In this document: piece after piece, positions 8,420-16,662 of the stretch
How positions within the stretch are numbered: position 1 is the stretch's first letter
Layout of the letters: the number at the start of each line of letters is the position of its first letter
DNA from: Marimonas arenosa
Lineage (GTDB): Bacteria > Pseudomonadota > Alphaproteobacteria > Rhodobacterales > Rhodobacteraceae
DNA length: 64,000 nt
Reading direction: 5' to 3'
NCBI RefSeq assembly: GCF_030848945.1
Contig: NZ_JANHAX010000003.1
Location: 248,001-312,000 of the forward strand
Program-made: the position numbers and the translations under genes
The notes under the pieces: generated by a model
Database searches by the model: none
What the model was told of the DNA's origin: nothing
Seen by the model: only the letters and a program-made list of their open reading frames with translations

Positions 8420-8860
8420 ATGACTTTCTGGATCGCTTTGCCGGTGGTGATCGCGGCGGGGGTGGCGGCGAGCCTGCAGGCGCCGGTGAACGCGGCGCTG
8501 GCGCGGGTGGTGGAGAATTCGCTGCTGGCGGCGGCGGTATCCTTCGGGGTGGGGTTTTCAGTACTGAGCCTGGTGGTTCTGGTCACCGGCGGCGGCGGTG
8601 ACGTCGGCCGCCTCTCGGGCGCGGCGTGGTGGATGTTCCTGGGCGGCGCGCTGGGGGCGTTCTACGTCTGGGGGGCCTTGTGGGGCGTGCCGGTGCTGGG
8701 GGTGGTGACGATGGTCTCGGCGCTGATCCTGGGGCAGATGGTGGCGGCGCTGGTGGTGGATTACGTGGGGGCGTTCGGGCTGCCGGTGCGGGAGTTGTCC
8801 TTGCCGCGGGTCTTGGGAGCCGGGTTGGTGGCGGTGGGGGTGGTGTTGTCGCGGTTTTGA
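8420..8860 (+). CDS. DMT-family transporter of the YdcZ (DUF606) type
   Basis: This 146-residue protein is almost wholly hydrophobic, with about five transmembrane segments, and matches the short DMT transporters of the DUF606/YdcZ family (for example LQAPVNAALARVVENSLLAAAVSFGVG near the N-terminus). Such proteins are half-length and probably act as dimers; substrates are unknown. The ATG at 8420 has GGAGGGA seven bases upstream. It stands alone on the plus strand inside the otherwise minus-strand dnaX-recR block, which suggests local insertion or rearrangement. Confidence 0.8.
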   Translation: MTFWIALPVVIAAGVAASLQAPVNAALARVVENSLLAAAVSFGVGFSVLSLVVLVTGGGGDVGRLSGAAWWMFLGGALGAFYVWGALWGVPVLGVVTMVSALILGQMVAALVVDYVGAFGLPVRELSLPRVLGAGLVAVGVVLSRF

Positions 8861-9035
8861 GGGGGGAAAGTTTGTTTTGCGGACTTTTCTGCCATTCACG
8901 GCAAACAATTAAAAGTCAGCTTTCGGTTAACGCCGTCTGGTACGGGCTGCGATGGATTGAAGCCTGAATGCGCAGCGGGATTTAACAACTGACGGCCAGA
9001 AACGATTATTTGGGAGCGCCGTTTATGCGCCCTTA

Positions 9036-10103
9036 TCATGAGTCGTCATCAAATTCGTCGTCGTCTTCCTCGTGGGTCAATAGCTTCGTCTTCTGAACCT
9101 CTTCCCGATAGTCTTGGATCAAGTCACGCACCTCTTCCACCGCTTGGGCAAGGTCTTCGTCATAGTCTTCGGACTCTGCGTCCAACGGCGGCGGCAACAT
9201 GTAATCCATTTCGCCGCCTTTTTCTGTGAAGGTGATGTAGCGATCTATCGCCTTTTCGAGTTTGGTAATGGCTTCCGGGGCTGCGTTCGGCTGCATTTCC
9301 CTGACAACCTTCATTAGGGCCGCTTTGGATTCCTCACGCCGCTCTCTCTCTTGACGCGTCAGGTCTTTCTTAATTGCGTCCGAATACATACGAGAACGTT
9401 CAAGCTCTTCCCGCTTGAGCTGAAAATCCAGATAGTCATTTGCGATACTTGCGATATGCTTGGAAACCGTCGCCAGAATCTTTGTAACGATTGGCGCGGC
9501 GCTTAGCGTGAAGATGATAGAACCGTTTTGCGCGCCCACAACGGCAACGTCTTCGGGTCTCTCGCCCGCGACAACGGCGACACTTCCCAAGTAGAGTTCC
9601 CAATCGGCCGCTGTCCTTTTCCAGTCCGTGACGTTGGTAATAGCGGCGCCACCTTGGAAAATCACGTTGAAGGCGTAGGGGGTCGGGGTGTCGATAACGT
9701 CGCCACGCTTGAAGCCAATTCTTGCAGCGGAATTTTTGAATTCGTCCAGTTGGTTTTGGGCTTGTTCCATTTTCTGGAAAGCCTCTTGGACAGTTTGAAA
9801 GGTGGTAGCTGGATCATAAGTCTTTGTTTGGACCGTACGAATGATCCAAGCCCTTCCGGCCTTTCCCACAAGGTGCGCAACGCCCAGCCTTTCCAGCACT
9901 TGCATTTGCAGCGTCGAAAGTTCGGACGTGGGCATTTCACGCAAAGCGCGAGACAGGGCTTTGAGCGGATCGGCAACAGGCTGTTGGCTGGCCTGTTGTG
10001 AATTGTTCTGCAATACGCTTACCAAGGCGGAGTATTCAGATTTCACCTCTTGGAAGTGTGTCTGATACCAGTTCGCCAATTGGACAACCTGAGAAACTTC
10101 CAT
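9036..10103 (-). CDS. Orphan helical protein with acidic tail, probably acquired
   Basis: I do not recognise this 355-residue protein. It lacks a signal peptide. Residues roughly 85-125 and 225-280 are predicted-looking charged helices with coiled-coil character, separated by a more hydrophobic middle (GSIIFTLSAAPIVTKILATVSKHIASIA). The C-terminus is strongly acidic, ending EEDDDEFDDDS. Base composition is unlike its neighbours: the stretch 9361-9420 has 28 G+C of 60. The start at 10103 has GGAGG on the minus strand; an upstream extension does not. It stands alone between the YdcZ gene and dnaX, so transfer into this site is likely. The fold and role are open. Confidence 0.6.
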   Translation of the reverse strand: MEVSQVVQLANWYQTHFQEVKSEYSALVSVLQNNSQQASQQPVADPLKALSRALREMPTSELSTLQMQVLERLGVAHLVGKAGRAWIIRTVQTKTYDPATTFQTVQEAFQKMEQAQNQLDEFKNSAARIGFKRGDVIDTPTPYAFNVIFQGGAAITNVTDWKRTAADWELYLGSVAVVAGERPEDVAVVGAQNGSIIFTLSAAPIVTKILATVSKHIASIANDYLDFQLKREELERSRMYSDAIKKDLTRQERERREESKAALMKVVREMQPNAAPEAITKLEKAIDRYITFTEKGGEMDYMLPPPLDAESEDYDEDLAQAVEEVRDLIQDYREEVQKTKLLTHEEDDDEFDDDS

Positions 10104-10317
10104 CGCAATGCCTCCACAACTGCCGGATAGGTGGAGCAAATTCATACGGGATTGTCGCGCGTTGCGCTACCTATACCTACGCAATCCTCACTGGCGCTGA
10201 ATGTGTGCAGTGGTCGCGCTATCAAGCGAAAGCACTGCAACATCCATCAAGGCAGTAACGGACATTGGTTTTTCGCGCAGCTTCCTGCACTGTGGGCTCA
10301 AAGCGGACGACGCTCCC

Positions 10318-12060
10318 TCACTCCTCCTCGAACGGGTCCCACTCGTCTTCGACCTCCTGAAGCGCCTCGGTCTGGGCTTGTGCGGCGAGGTCGGCGGCGG
10401 AGCGGATGTCTAGGATCCTGGCGGAAGGGAAGGCCTCGAACACGGCTTGCACCAGCGGGTGGTCGCGGGCCTCGGTTTCCAGCGCGGTTTTGGCGGCGGT
10501 GCGGGCCTCGACGATCGAGGGGGCGCCGCCTTCGGAGACCACCGAGACGGCCCAGCGGTTGCCGGTCCAGCGTTGCAGGGCGCTCCCGAGGCGCTGGGCG
10601 AGGTCGGTGGGGGCGGTGGGCGTCGGTTCGAAGGTGATGCGGCCGGGCTGGTAGGAGACGAGGCGCAGGTCGGCCTCGACATCCATCAGCAGCTTGCCGT
10701 CGCGGTTGGCGCGGATCAGTTCGACCACGTGGTCGAAGGTCGGGTAGCGGGCGAGCGCGTGTTCGGCGTCCTGCGCCAGCGCGGCGGAGGGACCGCCGGT
10801 TGCGCCGGAGGAGACGGTGGCGCGGGCGGTGGCCGCGGGGCCGCCAGTGCCCGAGGGCGCCGCGGGCGCGCCGCCGGCCGGCGGGGGCGGCGGTGTGGCG
10901 TCCTTGAGCTTGCGCACGAGGTCTTCGGGCGACGGCAGGTCAGCGACGTGGGTCAGCCGGATGATCGCCATCTCGGCGGCCATCATGGCGTTGGGGGCCT
11001 GGGCAACCTCGTCGAGGGCCTTCAGGAGCATCTGCCAGGTGCGGGCGAGGATGCGCATCGGCAGGGTGTCGGCCATCTGCTTGCCGCGGGTGCGTTCGTC
11101 GGGGCTGATCGTCGGATCGTCGGCGGCGTCGGGGGTGATTTTCACCACGCTGACCCAGTGGGTGATCTCGGCCAGGTCGCGCAGCACGGCCAGCGGGTCG
11201 GCGCCGTCGGCATACTGCGCACTGAGTTCGGTCAGGGCACCGGCGGCATCGCCCTTCATGATCATGTCGAACAGGTCCATCACGCGGCCGCGGTCAGCCA
11301 GGCCGAGCATGGCGCGGACCTGGTCGGCGGTGGTTTCGCCGGCACCGTGCGAGATCGCCTGATCAAGCAGCGAGGTCGCGTCGCGGGCCGAGCCTTCGGC
11401 GGCGCGGGTGATCAGCGCAAGCGCCTCGTCGGTGATTTCCGCGGCTTCCGCGTCGGCGATGCGGCGCAGCATGGCGATCTGGTCTTCGGGTTCGATCCGG
11501 CGCAGGTCGAAGCGCTGGCAGCGGGACAGGACGGTGACCGGCACCTTGCGGATCTCGGTGGTGGCGAAGATGAACTTGACGTGCTCGGGCGGCTCTTCCA
11601 GCGTTTTCAGCAGCGCGTTGAAGGCGCTGGTGGAGAGCATGTGAACCTCGTCGATGATGTAGATCTTGTAGCGTGCCGAGGCGGCGCGGTAGTGCACCGA
11701 CTCGATGATGTCGCGGATGTCGTTCACGCCAGTGCGGGAGGCGGCGTCCATCTCCATCACGTCGACATGGCGGCCTTCCATGATGGCGGTGCAATGTTCG
11801 CAGACGCCGCAGGGTTCGGTGGTGGGGCCGCCCTGCCCGTCGGGGCCGATGCAGTTCATGCCCTTGGCGATGATCCGGGCGGTGGTGGTCTTACCGGTGC
11901 CGCGGATGCCGGTCATGATGAAGGCCTGGGCGATGCGATCGGCCTTGAACGCATTCTTCAGCGTGCGCACCATCGCCTCTTGCCCGACGAGATCGGCAAA
12001 GGTCTCGGGGCGGTATTTGCGGGCGAGGACCTGATAGGGTTTCTTGTCGGTGTCGCTCAT
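10318..12060 (-). CDS. dnaX: DNA polymerase III subunit gamma/tau
   Basis: DnaX is the clamp-loader ATPase of the replisome. The 580-residue protein shows Walker A GIRGTGKTTTAR at 51-62, the zinc cysteines C70, C84, C87 and C90, and Walker B with DEVH at 137-140, followed by a sensor-1 type FATTEIRKVPVTVLSRCQRF. A Pro/Ala/Gly-rich linker near 380-420 separates the AAA+ part from the tau-specific C-terminal domain, which ends WDPFEEE. I saw no A-AAA-AAG slippery site, so a programmed gamma product is not indicated. It is the first gene of the split dnaX-ybaB-recR group. Confidence 0.95.
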   Translation of the reverse strand: MSDTDKKPYQVLARKYRPETFADLVGQEAMVRTLKNAFKADRIAQAFIMTGIRGTGKTTTARIIAKGMNCIGPDGQGGPTTEPCGVCEHCTAIMEGRHVDVMEMDAASRTGVNDIRDIIESVHYRAASARYKIYIIDEVHMLSTSAFNALLKTLEEPPEHVKFIFATTEIRKVPVTVLSRCQRFDLRRIEPEDQIAMLRRIADAEAAEITDEALALITRAAEGSARDATSLLDQAISHGAGETTADQVRAMLGLADRGRVMDLFDMIMKGDAAGALTELSAQYADGADPLAVLRDLAEITHWVSVVKITPDAADDPTISPDERTRGKQMADTLPMRILARTWQMLLKALDEVAQAPNAMMAAEMAIIRLTHVADLPSPEDLVRKLKDATPPPPPAGGAPAAPSGTGGPAATARATVSSGATGGPSAALAQDAEHALARYPTFDHVVELIRANRDGKLLMDVEADLRLVSYQPGRITFEPTPTAPTDLAQRLGSALQRWTGNRWAVSVVSEGGAPSIVEARTAAKTALETEARDHPLVQAVFEAFPSARILDIRSAADLAAQAQTEALQEVEDEWDPFEEE

Positions 12061-12122
12061 TGGAGGCCTTGCAGGATTCGGGGCTGCGGGCAGGGTAAAG
12101 GGGTGGCGCGGGGAGGTCTAGC

Positions 12123-12503
12123 TCAGACCAGCCAGAGGATCAGGCCGGTCGACAGGGTAGCGACCGTCACCAGTATGGCGATCAGCGTGTAGGACCGCGA
12201 ATTGCCGGTGTCGACATCGTTTTCCGAGAGCCTGTCGCGGGTGCCGCAGGCGCGGTTGCGGGCGGACTAGGTGAAGATCAGCCCGACGACAAGGAAAAGC
12301 GAGGCGACGGCCTTGGGCAGCCAGATAGGGGTGAGTTCGCCGAAAATGGCATGCAGCCCAAGGGCGACGCCGACGCAGCCGAGCGCGGTGCCTGTCCAGG
12401 ACGAAAACGTGCGCTCGGAAGACATCAGCGTGCGGTCTTCCGACCAGCGGGTGCGCTGGACGTCGTGACTTTCGTCTTCCCGGTTTCTTTCCGCGGCGGC
12501 CAT
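12123..12503 (-). pseudogene. DUF202 (YidH-like) membrane protein gene with in-frame amber codon
   Basis: Reading from 12503, the frame encodes RTLMSSERTFSSWTGTALG, the signature start of DUF202/YidH membrane proteins, then two hydrophobic segments. It meets TAG at 12267-12269 directly after VGLIFT. The same frame then continues without break through SARNRACGTRDRLSENDV, a charged loop, and a third membrane segment (YTLIAILVTVATLSTGLILWLV), stopping at TGA 12123-12125. The full 126-codon frame has the family's length and three-segment plan. A single substitution to amber is the simplest explanation; a sequencing error or readthrough are alternatives. Confidence 0.7.
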
Positions 12504-12747
12504 ATACCGAGGTTATGCCTGCGCGCGGGCGCAGGGAAGCCCGGATTTGCCGGCGGAGCGGTATCGGTCGGGTCGCGGAGCCGGGCCGATGGCGGGGCTT
12601 TCTGAGCCGCCGGCGACCGAGGCATGGCGCACCCGGTCGCGGTGGCTTCGGAGGGCGTTGCGCATCGCTGTCGCGGGAGATCAAGGCTTGGAAAGGTTCC
12701 GGGAATCGGCCAGTGTGAGACGGTCAAATGGTGAGGGGGGTCGACCC

Positions 12748-13593
12748 ATGCGATTGAAAGGCGTGCGCGGCAGTCGGAACGTGGAAGACCGGCGCAGAAT
12801 GGGCGGCAAGACCGGGGCCGGGATCGGCGGGATTGGGCTCTTGATCATTTTAGCCATCGGTTATTTCGCGGGTGTGGATGTGACCCCTTTGCTGCAGGGG
12901 CAGCTTGATGACAGCACACAGCAACGTGGCGCACCGCGCGAGTTGACGGCGGAAGAGAAACATGCCGGCGATTTCGCAATCAAGGTGCTGGCGACCACCG
13001 AAGATGTCTGGGGTGAGGTGTTTCCGCAGGCGTTCGGCGAGGCGTATCGACCGCCGGTGCTGGTGCTTTTTAGCGGCGTGACTCAAAGCCCCTGCGGCGG
13101 GGCCAGCGGCGCCACCGGCCCGTTCTATTGCCCGGCGGACAAGAAGGCCTACCTCGATACCGATTTCTTCGCCACGATGGCGCGGCAGCTTGGGGCCAAG
13201 GGCGATTTCGCCGCGGCATACGTGATCGCGCATGAGGTGGCGCATCATGTTCAGAACGAGCTTGGCATCATCCCCAAGGTCAACGCCGCACGCAAGCGGG
13301 CAAGCGAGGTCGAGGCCAATGCGTTGACGGTGCGGCTGGAGTTGCAGGCGGACTGCCTGTCGGGTGTCTGGGCGCGCGAGGTTGGCGGGCTTCTGGAGCC
13401 AGGCGATCTAGAGGAGGCGCTGAACGCGGCACGGCAGATCGGCGACGACACGCTGCAGCGGCGGGCGGGGCGGGTACCGCAGCCGCATACCTTCACCCAC
13501 GGCACCAGCGAACAGCGCCAACGCTGGTTCGCAGCGGGCTATGACAGTGGTGATCCGGGAAGTTGTGATACGTTCGGGGCAAAGCGGCTCTGA
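12748..13593 (+). CDS. Neutral zinc metallopeptidase, YpfJ family
   Basis: The 281-residue protein matches the YpfJ/KPN_00971 family of predicted neutral zinc metallopeptidases. It has a membrane anchor (about 27-42) after a basic N-terminus, and the zinc motif HEVAHH at 162-167 in a helix beginning AAYVIAHEVAHHVQNELG; the later ELQADCLSGVWA supplies the third ligand region. CGGASGATGPFYCPADKKAYLD is the conserved block before it. Most of the protein probably faces the periplasm. The start at 12748 is preceded by GAGGGGGG. The physiological substrate is unknown. It is a single gene with no clear operon partner. Confidence 0.85.
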   Translation: MRLKGVRGSRNVEDRRRMGGKTGAGIGGIGLLIILAIGYFAGVDVTPLLQGQLDDSTQQRGAPRELTAEEKHAGDFAIKVLATTEDVWGEVFPQAFGEAYRPPVLVLFSGVTQSPCGGASGATGPFYCPADKKAYLDTDFFATMARQLGAKGDFAAAYVIAHEVAHHVQNELGIIPKVNAARKRASEVEANALTVRLELQADCLSGVWAREVGGLLEPGDLEEALNAARQIGDDTLQRRAGRVPQPHTFTHGTSEQRQRWFAAGYDSGDPGSCDTFGAKRL

Positions 13594-13685
13594 GCTTGTG
13601 ATTCCGTTTTCGGGGGGAGTGAAACGGTGACGATTTCGGAAAACCCGATCAGGCGGGACCGGGTCATGCCTGCGGAGGCGGGGAC

Positions 13686-14201
13686 ATGTCCGGGCTGGTG
13701 ATCTATGCCCTGCCGGTGGGCGGGGGCACGCTGGCGATTGCCTCGCTGCCGGGGCGAGGGGGCGACTATCGCGGCGATCTTGAGGTGTTTCACGAGTGGA
13801 AGCCGGGCATCGTGGTGTCGATGACGACCGAGGCGGAAATGGCCGAGGTCGGGGGTCACAATCTGGGGTCGGACATCCACGGTATCGCCAGCCGCTGGTG
13901 CCATCTGCCGGTGCCGGATTTCAGTGCGCCGGGGTCGGATGTCGAAGCGAAATGGCCCGAGGTCAGCCGCAATGTCCGCCGGGCCCTGAAGGGCGGTGGC
14001 CGGGTGATCGTTCATTGCATGGGTGGCTGCGGTCGGTCGGGAATGGTGGCGCTGCGGCTGATGGTCGAGTGCGGCGAAGACAGGTTCGAGGCGCTGAAGC
14101 GGCTGCGCAGCTTGCGCGACTGTGCCGTGGAGACCAAGGGTCAGCTGCAATGGGCCTTTTCCGGCGCGCTGGCAGAGCGGGACGAGACACCGGAACCGTG
14201 A
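13686..14201 (+). CDS. Dual-specificity-type protein phosphatase
   Basis: The 171-residue protein carries the cysteine phosphatase loop HCMGGCGRSG: nucleophile C111 and arginine R117 at the required C-x5-R spacing. VPDFSAPG with D78 is the likely general acid loop. It resembles small bacterial dual-specificity or CDKN3-like phosphatases. No signal peptide is seen. It follows the metallopeptidase gene by 92 bases on the same strand. The substrate, protein or small phosphoester, cannot be read from sequence. Confidence 0.8.
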   Translation: MSGLVIYALPVGGGTLAIASLPGRGGDYRGDLEVFHEWKPGIVVSMTTEAEMAEVGGHNLGSDIHGIASRWCHLPVPDFSAPGSDVEAKWPEVSRNVRRALKGGGRVIVHCMGGCGRSGMVALRLMVECGEDRFEALKRLRSLRDCAVETKGQLQWAFSGALAERDETPEP

Positions 14202-14305
14202 TCACGAATCGAGTGAAGGCGGGCGTGCGTCGGCGTCGAATGGATCGCCTATAGCGGGAAGATTGAGGTAAATTTTGTGCAGCGGTAAAAACAACTTGCG
14301 CGATT

Positions 14306-14324
14306 TGGTAAACAAACATTACCA
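14306..14324. promoter_or_regulatory. Inverted repeat upstream of the TRAP operon
   Basis: TGGTAA (14306-14311) and TTACCA (14319-14324) flank seven bases, in an A/T-rich stretch about 120 bases before the TRAP substrate-binding gene. The TGGT...ACCA arms recall operators of FadR-type GntR regulators. No regulator gene is adjacent, so the binding protein is unknown. Confidence 0.4.
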
Positions 14325-14444
14325 GTTCTCGAAAAATGCAATTGTATTCTGCTCAGACTTGCTTAGTAATTGACGCCATGTGGGCCGCAGGGTTTACCTA
14401 TGGTCCGTGAACGATAACGAAAACGACAACTCGGAGGAGAACAA

Positions 14445-15530
14445 ATGGAACGTCGTAAATTTCTGAAAGGTGCTGCGCTTGGTGCCGGTGCAACCGCGCT
14501 GGCCACGCCGGCACTCGCCCAGGGCGGCAGGCAACTGACCATCGTGTCGACCTGGCCGCGGGACTTCCCTGGTCTGGGCACTTCGGCCCAACGTCTGGCC
14601 AAGCGGATCGGTGAGATCTCGGACGGTCACTTCAACGTGGAATACTTTGCCGCCGGTGAGCGCGTCGGCGCGTTTGACGTGTTCGACGAAGTCGCCTCGG
14701 GCAACTCCCAGGCCTACATCGCCGCTGACTACTACTGGGTTGGCAAGCACCCGGGCTTTGCCTATTTCACCGCCGTGCCGTTCGGCATGACCACGCCGGA
14801 ATGGAACGCATGGGTCAAGTTCGGCGGCGGCCAGGAGTTGTGGGATGAACTTTCGGGAGAGTTCGGCCTGAAAGCGCTGACCTGCGGCGGCACCGGCGCA
14901 CAGGCCGGCGGCTGGTTCAACAAGGAAATGAACAGCCCCGACGACTTCAAGGGCCTGAAGATGCGTATCCCGGGCCTTGGCGGCACCGTGCTGTCCAAGC
15001 TTGGCGCGTCGACCGTGTCGCTGCCGGGCGGCCAGATCTACGAAAACCTGGTGTCGGGCTCGATCGAAGCGACTGAGTGGGTTGGTCCGTACAACGACTA
15101 CTTCATGAAGTTCTACGAGGCCGCCAAGTACTACTATACCGGCGGCATGCACGAGCCGGGCGGCGGTCTGGCCTTCGGCATGAACGCATCGTGGTGGGGC
15201 TCGCTGACCGACTATGAGAAAGCGGTTCTGACCGCGGCCTGCTATGAAGAAAACGGCAACCAGCCGGAAGAAGCGGCGGCGCTGAATGGTCAGTACCTGC
15301 AGAAGCTGATCAACGAGCATGGCGTCGAAGCCCGCGCGTTCAACGAAGACATCTGGGATGCCTTCGGCGATGCCGCGGCGGAAGTGTTCGAGGAAACCCG
15401 CGAACATTCGGCCTTGGCTGCGAAGATCAACGATGACTTCCAGGCGAAGCTGCGTGAGATCGGGTCCTGGCGCGCCGCCGCCGAGATCGAGTTCTCGGCG
15501 CAGCGCAACCGCGTCCTCGGGATGATCTGA
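14445..15530 (+). CDS. dctP: TRAP transporter substrate-binding protein, TakP-like
   Basis: This 361-residue periplasmic protein captures an organic acid for the TRAP permease encoded next door. It has a twin-arginine-like leader (RRKFLKG at 3-9, then a hydrophobic stretch ending ALAQ). The mature part reads closely like TakP, the 2-oxo acid binder of Rhodobacter sphaeroides: STWPRDFPGLGTSAQ, GGGQELWDEL, GGWFNKEMN, KGLKMRIPGLGG and ATEWVGPYND are all shared family blocks. The ATG has GGAGGAG upstream. A 2-oxo acid such as pyruvate or a branched-chain keto acid is the best substrate guess, by inference. Confidence 0.88.
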   Translation: MERRKFLKGAALGAGATALATPALAQGGRQLTIVSTWPRDFPGLGTSAQRLAKRIGEISDGHFNVEYFAAGERVGAFDVFDEVASGNSQAYIAADYYWVGKHPGFAYFTAVPFGMTTPEWNAWVKFGGGQELWDELSGEFGLKALTCGGTGAQAGGWFNKEMNSPDDFKGLKMRIPGLGGTVLSKLGASTVSLPGGQIYENLVSGSIEATEWVGPYNDYFMKFYEAAKYYYTGGMHEPGGGLAFGMNASWWGSLTDYEKAVLTAACYEENGNQPEEAAALNGQYLQKLINEHGVEARAFNEDIWDAFGDAAAEVFEETREHSALAAKINDDFQAKLREIGSWRAAAEIEFSAQRNRVLGMI

Positions 15531-15551
15531 TCAAAGCTGATCTGAAACATG

Positions 15552-15580
15552 AGGCGGGGCCTGAACTGGCCCCGCTTCCT
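15552..15580 (+). terminator. Intra-operon stem-loop after the TRAP binding protein gene
   Basis: GCGGGGCC (15554-15561) pairs with GGCCCCGC (15568-15575), loop TGAACT, followed by TTCCTTT. It sits 21 bases after the binding-protein stop codon and before the small permease. Such hairpins commonly attenuate transcription or protect the upstream mRNA, so that binding protein exceeds permease. Confidence 0.6.
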
Positions 15581-15645
15581 TTGCATCGGGAGCAGCAGAC
15601 GGCCGGGCCGAGTGAAGCCGGGCATCTGTAGACGGGGGAGAATCC

Positions 15646-16647
15646 ATGACAGCCGCTAGCGCTACGCATGTTGTGCCGAAGGACGGCGACACGTCAGTGA
15701 TCGCACGCCTGTTCGGCTGGGGTATGTTAGCCATCCTTGCCGCGTTCGTGATCGTGAACGCGTTGAATGTTGGATGGGAACTTCCCGGAACGCATGACCT
15801 GATCGCAGGAGGCGGTGGCGAAGGTGCCTGGATTTCCTGGCTGGTCTATGCGGGCTGTCTGGCAGTGGCTCTGGCTTATGTCGTGACGTCGCCAGGGCGT
15901 AACCTACGCTGGGACGCGATGGCGATCCACCGCTTCAACGTCTATCTGATCCGCGCCTGTTTCTGGGCGGTGCTTCTGGTCGGGATTGTCGACTCCAGTA
16001 TCGCGCTGATGCGGGTCGAGAATATGCTGGACGGCCTGTTCGGCGAGACCCTCGCGAGGGAACTCGGGCGGGCGCAATTTGTCGGGCCCTACGTGCACCT
16101 TCCCCTGATCGGGCTGAGCCTGATCATCGCGTTGTTTACGCGCACGCTGGGCTTCCAGTGGCTGGCGCTTCTGATCGTGGCGGCCGAATTGGCCATCGTG
16201 GTGTCGCGCTTCGGCTTTTCCTATGAACAGGCGCTGATGGGCGACCTGGTACGCTATTGGTATGCAGCGCTGTTCCTGTTTGCCAGCGCCTATACGCTGT
16301 TCGAGGACGGGCATGTGCGCGTTGACGTGCTCTATGCCGGCTTCGGTCACACCAAGCGTGGTTTCGTTAACGCCTGGGGCTCGATCCTGCTGGGCATGTC
16401 GGCGGCCTGGGTGATCCTGGCGATCGGGTTCAACGGCAAGCAATCGATCATCAACTCGCCGGTGATGAACTTCGAGGTAACCCAGTCGGGCAGCACCGGG
16501 ATGTATGTGAAATACCAGATGGCGGCCTTCCTGGGTATTTTCGGGATCACCATGCTGATCCAGTTCGTCAGCTATTACCTCGAGTCGGTCGCAGACTGGC
16601 GCAATCATCCAGGCAAGCGCGAAATCGCGCCGGCCTCGGCACATTAA
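15646..16647 (+). CDS. dctQ: TRAP transporter small permease
   Basis: The 333-residue protein is the small (DctQ) membrane subunit, longer than the usual 160-230 residues. Extra hydrophobic segments precede the DctQ core: about 20-40, 66-83 and 105-125 lie ahead of the region beginning FVGPYVHLPLIG. The core includes RYWYAALFLFASAYTLFEDGHVRVDVLY, where the VRVD motif is typical of DctQ. The gene is followed by the large permease after 15 bases. The enlarged form appears to go with TakP-like systems. Confidence 0.85.
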   Translation: MTAASATHVVPKDGDTSVIARLFGWGMLAILAAFVIVNALNVGWELPGTHDLIAGGGGEGAWISWLVYAGCLAVALAYVVTSPGRNLRWDAMAIHRFNVYLIRACFWAVLLVGIVDSSIALMRVENMLDGLFGETLARELGRAQFVGPYVHLPLIGLSLIIALFTRTLGFQWLALLIVAAELAIVVSRFGFSYEQALMGDLVRYWYAALFLFASAYTLFEDGHVRVDVLYAGFGHTKRGFVNAWGSILLGMSAAWVILAIGFNGKQSIINSPVMNFEVTQSGSTGMYVKYQMAAFLGIFGITMLIQFVSYYLESVADWRNHPGKREIAPASAH

Positions 16648-16662
16648 GGAGGGACGGGACCC

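Noticed and set aside
10318..12060. Programmed frameshift in dnaX
   Set aside because: No A-AAA-AAG slippery heptamer was found; a tau-only product is plausible.
12061..12122. 4.5S/SRP RNA gene beside dnaX
   Set aside because: The conserved GGUCAGG/GGAAGCAGC core is absent from the dnaX flanks.
10447..12192. A 581-codon plus-strand frame across dnaX
   Set aside because: Gly/Ala/Arg/Asp-rich translation typical of the antisense shadow of a GC-rich gene; dnaX is certain.
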